From Sphingopyxis sp. Root154 (GTDB taxonomy: Bacteria; Pseudomonadota; Alphaproteobacteria; Sphingomonadales; Sphingomonadaceae), in contig NZ_LMGI01000003.1 in the NCBI RefSeq assembly GCF_001427105.1, positions 102,618 to 166,617 of the forward strand: 64,000 nt of DNA, in the 5' to 3' direction. The notes under the pieces are model-generated. The model had not been told where the DNA came from. It saw only the letters and a program-made list of their open reading frames with translations, and did not search any database. This document shows positions 59,913 through 64,000 of the stretch, in pieces (the first letter of the stretch is position 1; each line of letters starts with the position of its first letter). Both the position numbers and the translations under genes were made by a program.

Positions 59913-62900
59913 GTGCAGGTATCTCAGAAGCATTGGCTGGCGAATCTTCTTGTAGGTACGTCGGCGCTGTCCTTTATGGGCATTGCGCAAGCGGCGGCCG
60001 CGCAGGAAGCACCGGCCGAGGGCGAAGTGAACGGCGACGAGATCGTCGTGACCGGCATCCGCGCCAGCCTTGCCGCGTCGGCCGACATCAAGCGTGAGGC
60101 GCAGGGTGTTGTCGATGCGATTTCCGCCGAAGACATCGGCAAATTCCCCGACACCAACCTCGCTGAATCGCTGCAGCGCATCACCGGCGTGTCGATCGAC
60201 CGTTCGAACGGCGAGGGCTCGCTGGTCACGGTTCGCGGCTTCGGTCCGGAATTCAACCTGGTCACTGTCAACGGGCGCCAGATGCCGACCGCGCTGATCG
60301 GCGGCGGCGACAACGCTCCGTCGTCGCGCTCGTTCGACTTCGCCAACCTCGCGTCCGAAGGCATCGCATCGGTCGAAGTGTACAAGAGCGGCCGTGCGAC
60401 GATCGAATCGGGCGGCATCGGCTCGTCGATCAATATCCGCACGCCGCGCCCGCTCGACAATCCCGGGATGCGCGGCAGCCTGTCGGTCAAGGGCGTGTAC
60501 GATTCGTCGCGCAACAAGGGCAATCCGATCACCCCCGAAGTGTCGGGGATCTTCAGCAGCACCTTTGCCGACGACACGATCGGAATCATGGTCGCGGGGT
60601 CGTACCAGAAGCGCAAGTCGAGCACGAACACCGCGAATGTCGGCTGGCGCGACGGCTATCTGGGCAGTGAAAACAACTGGGGCTCGCTGGCGCAGCCGAC
60701 GCGGGACTCGAACGGCGTGCAAGTGCCCGATCCGCGCTATCCCAACATCACTAATCGCCCCGAAGCGGGTGATGTCTATCAGGTGCCGCAAAACGCGTCT
60801 TATGATCTCAACGACATCAATCGCGAGCGCATCAACGGGCAGGCGGTGCTGCAATTCCGACCGAGCGACGCGTTCACCGCGACGGTCGATTATATCTACT
60901 CGCGCAACACCGTCGAAACGCGGAACAGCAATGTCGGCGTGTGGTTCAATCACGAGGATACGTCGAGTGCGTGGACCGATGGCCCGGTCGCCGGCCCGCT
61001 CTTCTACACCGAACGCTTCGCCGCGCCCACGGGCGTCCCCGGGCCGAACGCCCTCTATGGCGGCAAGGATTTGTCGTACAGCGGCGCGCTGACCGAAAAT
61101 CGCGCCGAAAACAACTCGCTGGGGATCAATCTCGAATGGAAGGGGCCGGGCGGCGTGACGTTCGAGCTGGACGGCCATCATTCGACCGCCGAGGTCAATC
61201 CGGTCAACCGCTTCGGGTCGAGCATGTCGCTGGGCAACGCGGTATTTGGCGTTCAGAACCAGTCGATCAATTTCGAGAACGACCTGCCGATCATTTCCTA
61301 TGGCATGTACCCGGGCATCGATCCGCTGAACACGTCGCTGATCACACCGACCGGCAACGCCTTCCGCAACGCATTTTTCCGCAACCGGATCAACCAGGTG
61401 CAGTTGCGCGGTCAATATGACCATGACGGCGGCTTCCTCGACAGCATCGATTTCGGCGTGTCGTATGTCGACAGCAAGGTGCGGTCGGCGTTCGGCACGA
61501 TCCAGAACGACGACACCTGGGGTGGCGCGGGTCCGGCATCGACGATCCCCGACGATATCTTCTCGCTGGTCACGCTTCCCGACAAATTCCCGGGTCTTGC
61601 CCGCGACGGGATGATCCAGAGCTTCTACACGTTCGATTTCGAGCGCATGGCCGATCTGGTCGAGCAGAATTTCCAGACGTGCAGCAACCCCGCAACGGGT
61701 TCGGCACAGCCGGGCACCTGCCTTGCCAATTTCAACACCGACCGGCGCATTTCGGAAAAGACGCTCGCGCCGTATCTGCAGGTCGCGACGGTGTTCGACC
61801 TGTTCCAGAATCCGGCGCACTTCACGGCGGGCATCCGCTATGAGACGACCGATATTTCCTCGGCGGCACTGGTGCCGGTACCCACCACGACCCGCTGGAT
61901 CGGCGACAATGAGCTCAACGTCGTCTTTTCGAACGAAAGCGACTTCACGCGGTTCAAGGGTTCGTACGACAATTGGCTGCCCGCAGTCGATTTCGATATC
62001 TCGCCGATGGAAGACGTCAAGCTACGCGCATCGTATAGCCACACGATCACGCGTCCCGACTATGCCAGTATGCAGGGCGGACGCACGATCGATACGCTGT
62101 TCCGCGTCGGTGGCGGCACGGGTGCCCAGGGCAACCCCGGACTGATCCCCTATAAATCGAAGAATATCGATCTGTCGGCGGAGTGGTATTACGGGCGCGA
62201 CAGCTACATATCGGTGGGATATTTCCACAAGGATGTGAGCAATTTCATATCGTCGACGCGCATCGATACCAATGCATTCGGGCTCACCACGCCCATCGGC
62301 GGGCCGCGCTGGAATGCTGCGATAGCGGCACTTGGACCTAACGCAACGGTGGCGCAAATCCGCCAGGAGATCATCACGCGGTTCCCCGATACGGTCACCG
62401 GCAATATCATCAACGCCGCGCCGGGCGACCCGCTGGTCAATTTCGAGATCACGACACCGATCAACAGCGATCAGAAGGCATCGATCAACGGCTGGGAGTT
62501 CGCACTCCAGCACAGCTTCTGGGACACGGGTTTCGGCGTGATCCTGAACTATACGATCGTCAACGGCGACGCGACGTACGACAATACGCAGCCATCGTCG
62601 GTGCCGCAGTTCGCGCTGACCGGGCTCAGCGACAGCGCCAACGCGGTCGCCTTCTATGACAAGAACGGGCTCCAGGCGCGTGTCGCGTGGAACTGGCGCG
62701 ATGAATTTCTCTCGGGAACGGGTCCCAACCCTTTCTATACAGAGGAATATTGGCAGATCGACGCGAGCGCGAGCTATGAGTTCATTCCGGGCTTCACGGC
62801 ATTCGTCGAGGCGATCAACCTGACCGGCGAGGGGCGCCGCGGGCATCTTCGTCACAAGAACAACGTCAACTTCGTGCAGCCGGGCTTCGCCCGCTACGCG

Positions 62901-62924
62901 GCAGGGGTCAGGTTCAGCTTCTAA
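59913..62924 (+). CDS. TonB-dependent receptor (TIGR01782-like)
   Basis: A protein of about 1003 residues: signal peptide (ending AQAAAAQE), a TonB-box-like DEIVVTGIRASL, a plug domain (DAISAEDIGKFPDTNLAESL, RITGVSIDRSNGEG) and a 22-strand outer-membrane barrel that ends FARYAAGVRFSF. It belongs to the large proteobacterial TonB receptor type that imports saccharides or other nutrients. GTG 59913 is preferred because GGGGAGG lies seven bases upstream; ATG 59898 is in frame but lacks such a site. A LacI-type operator and a halogenase-like gene flank it. Confidence 0.93.
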   Translation: MQVSQKHWLANLLVGTSALSFMGIAQAAAAQEAPAEGEVNGDEIVVTGIRASLAASADIKREAQGVVDAISAEDIGKFPDTNLAESLQRITGVSIDRSNGEGSLVTVRGFGPEFNLVTVNGRQMPTALIGGGDNAPSSRSFDFANLASEGIASVEVYKSGRATIESGGIGSSINIRTPRPLDNPGMRGSLSVKGVYDSSRNKGNPITPEVSGIFSSTFADDTIGIMVAGSYQKRKSSTNTANVGWRDGYLGSENNWGSLAQPTRDSNGVQVPDPRYPNITNRPEAGDVYQVPQNASYDLNDINRERINGQAVLQFRPSDAFTATVDYIYSRNTVETRNSNVGVWFNHEDTSSAWTDGPVAGPLFYTERFAAPTGVPGPNALYGGKDLSYSGALTENRAENNSLGINLEWKGPGGVTFELDGHHSTAEVNPVNRFGSSMSLGNAVFGVQNQSINFENDLPIISYGMYPGIDPLNTSLITPTGNAFRNAFFRNRINQVQLRGQYDHDGGFLDSIDFGVSYVDSKVRSAFGTIQNDDTWGGAGPASTIPDDIFSLVTLPDKFPGLARDGMIQSFYTFDFERMADLVEQNFQTCSNPATGSAQPGTCLANFNTDRRISEKTLAPYLQVATVFDLFQNPAHFTAGIRYETTDISSAALVPVPTTTRWIGDNELNVVFSNESDFTRFKGSYDNWLPAVDFDISPMEDVKLRASYSHTITRPDYASMQGGRTIDTLFRVGGGTGAQGNPGLIPYKSKNIDLSAEWYYGRDSYISVGYFHKDVSNFISSTRIDTNAFGLTTPIGGPRWNAAIAALGPNATVAQIRQEIITRFPDTVTGNIINAAPGDPLVNFEITTPINSDQKASINGWEFALQHSFWDTGFGVILNYTIVNGDATYDNTQPSSVPQFALTGLSDSANAVAFYDKNGLQARVAWNWRDEFLSGTGPNPFYTEEYWQIDASASYEFIPGFTAFVEAINLTGEGRRGHLRHKNNVNFVQPGFARYAAGVRFSF

Positions 62925-62957
62925 GGTGGATGGGGCCACTTCCGCCGGGTCGCAGGC

Positions 62958-62992
62958 AAGAGGGTCACGCCTTTTCGGGCGTGGCTCTTTTA
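62958..62992 (+). terminator. Terminator after the TonB receptor gene
   Basis: AAGAG-GGT-CACGCC pairs with GGCGTG-G-CTCTT across TTTTCG with a small internal loop, followed by TTTA. It may only partly end transcription, since the next gene starts 40 bases on. Confidence 0.6.
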
Positions 62993-63030
62993 CGTGACGG
63001 CAGCGGCAAGCTGGCTTAGGATCGACGGCA

Positions 63031-64000
63031 ATGAATAGCGCGATCGAGAGGGTTGTCATCGTGGGCGGCGGCACCGCCGGCTGGCTCGCGGCTTGCCTTC
63101 TCGCCAGCGCGCGCCGCGCCGTAAAGCTCGACGTCACGCTGATCGAGGCGCCCGACATCCCGACGATCGGAGTCGGCGAGGGAACCTGGCCGACGATGCG
63201 CGCGACGCTGTCGGCGATCGGGATCGCCGAGGCCGAATTTCTTTCCGCCTGCGACGGATCGTTCAAGCAGGGATCGCGGTTCGACGGCTGGGTGACCGGC
63301 GCCGAGGGCGACCGATATCTGCACCCGTTCACGTCGCCGCCCGCCGCACCGACCGCCGAGTTGCTCGCGGCCTGGCGGGCGGGGGCGCCCGACCTGCCGT
63401 TTGCGGCGGCGATGACCGCGCAGGCGCATGTCTGTGCATCCGACCTCGCGCCGCGCCAGCGCGCGATGCCCGACTATCAGGGTGCGGCGAATTACGCCTA
63501 TCACCTCGACGCCGGCAAGTTTGCGGCGCTGCTTGCGATGCATGCGGTCCGGCGGCTCGGCGTGCGCCACATATCGGACCATGTCGTCGATGTGGTGCGC
63601 GACGATGAGGGCGGCATCGCATCGGTCGCGACGCGCCAGAACGGCGATATTGCGGGCGACCTGTTCATCGACTGCAGCGGGCACGCATCGCTGCTGATTG
63701 GCGAGCATCTTGGCGTCGAGTGGATCGATCGCGGCGATGTCCTGTTCAACGACCGTGCGCTCGCGGCGCAGGTTCCGGTTGCGCCCGGCAGCCCGATTGC
63801 GTCGCAGACGGTGTCAACCGCACACGCCGCAGGCTGGATCTGGGATATCGGATTGCCGGGACGCCGCGGTATCGGCTGCGTCTATGCCAGCCGCTTCATG
63901 GACGACGATACGGCGGAGGCGACCTTGCGCGCGTATATTGCGCGCGCGCTGCCCGATGCGCCCGACGTCCCGGCGCGGCGGTTGAGCTTTCCGACCGGGC
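63031..64000 (+). CDS. Tryptophan-halogenase-like flavoprotein, 3' end missing
   Basis: The first 323 codons are visible; the gene runs off the window. The FAD fold begins [20 protein letters not shown], then [15 protein letters not shown], the active-site lysine region [22 protein letters not shown] and the halogenase-type WxWxI element in [12 protein letters not shown] (the family usually has WxWxIP; here Gly replaces Pro). Such proteins halogenate aromatic substrates, but the branch beside TonB receptors has no proven halogenation. ATG 63031 is the start. Confidence 0.9.
   Translation, partial: MNSAIERVVIVGGGTAGWLAACLLASARRAVKLDVTLIEAPDIPTIGVGEGTWPTMRATLSAIGIAEAEFLSACDGSFKQGSRFDGWVTGAEGDRYLHPFTSPPAAPTAELLAAWRAGAPDLPFAAAMTAQAHVCASDLAPRQRAMPDYQGAANYAYHLDAGKFAALLAMHAVRRLGVRHISDHVVDVVRDDEGGIASVATRQNGDIAGDLFIDCSGHASLLIGEHLGVEWIDRGDVLFNDRALAAQVPVAPGSPIASQTVSTAHAAGWIWDIGLPGRRGIGCVYASRFMDDDTAEATLRAYIARALPDAPDVPARRLSFPTG

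Overview
The window is chromosomal DNA from an alphaproteobacterium, most likely a sphingomonad (Sphingopyxis-like). I base this on high GC, the conserved gene blocks rpmF-plsX-fabH-ihfA-merR, accB-accC and ctaC-ctaD-ctaB-ctaG-ctaE-surf1, a class I lysyl-tRNA synthetase, an EcfG-type stress promoter (GGAAC-N16-CGTT) and a large TonB receptor beside a tryptophan-halogenase-like gene. The species call is inference. I see no prophage, insertion sequence, CRISPR array, rRNA gene or complete tRNA gene.

Layout. Bases 1-7755 hold the 3' part of rpoB and all of rpoC, closed by a strong terminator. Then come a REP-like inverted repeat, a PspC-domain protein, a 42-residue membrane peptide, recF, arsC with a possible coupled microprotein, two L,D-transpeptidases on either side of rsgA, accC-accB and aroQ (minus strand), and thiS-VOC-thiG. 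Bases 17.6-26.6 kb are a mixed stretch: a Qnr-type pentapeptide protein, a CsbD protein behind an EcfG promoter, a lipoprotein, GNAT, a glycine-zipper protein, rarD, pyrC, ygfZ, a retropepsin-like protease, an MBL hydrolase and a MAPEG protein.

Bases 26.7-30 kb carry rpmF-plsX-fabH-ihfA-merR (ribosome and fatty-acid initiation). They are followed by a SixA phosphatase, a DinG-like helicase, an NTF2-like protein, a PilZ protein diverging from a membrane-anchored LuxR regulator with a DUF4199 partner, class I LysRS overlapping a short asparaginase-like gene, a fatty-acid desaturase, a membrane GGDEF-EAL-PilZ protein, an amidohydrolase, an unusual repeat-rich RcnB protein, a 2Fe-2S subunit without an adjacent partner and a class II aldolase. 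rpsU and an FKBP isomerase follow.

The minus-strand block AI-2E transporter/lepB/acpS/pdxJ/pyrE runs divergently from the cytochrome c oxidase operon ctaC-ctaD-ctaB-coxF-ctaG-ctaE-DUF983-surf1, which leads into thrC and an rRNA-methyltransferase-like gene. The window ends with a LacI-type operator, a TonB-dependent receptor and the start of a tryptophan-halogenase-like gene, an arrangement known from carbohydrate-uptake loci.

The observations most worth checking are the chromosomal Qnr-family protein, the calcium-loop-like repeats in the RcnB protein, the TonB/halogenase locus with its perfect palindrome, the arsC-coupled microprotein, a terminator-like hairpin inside the start of the DUF983 gene, and the habit of placing hairpins exactly over the stop codons of convergent genes.
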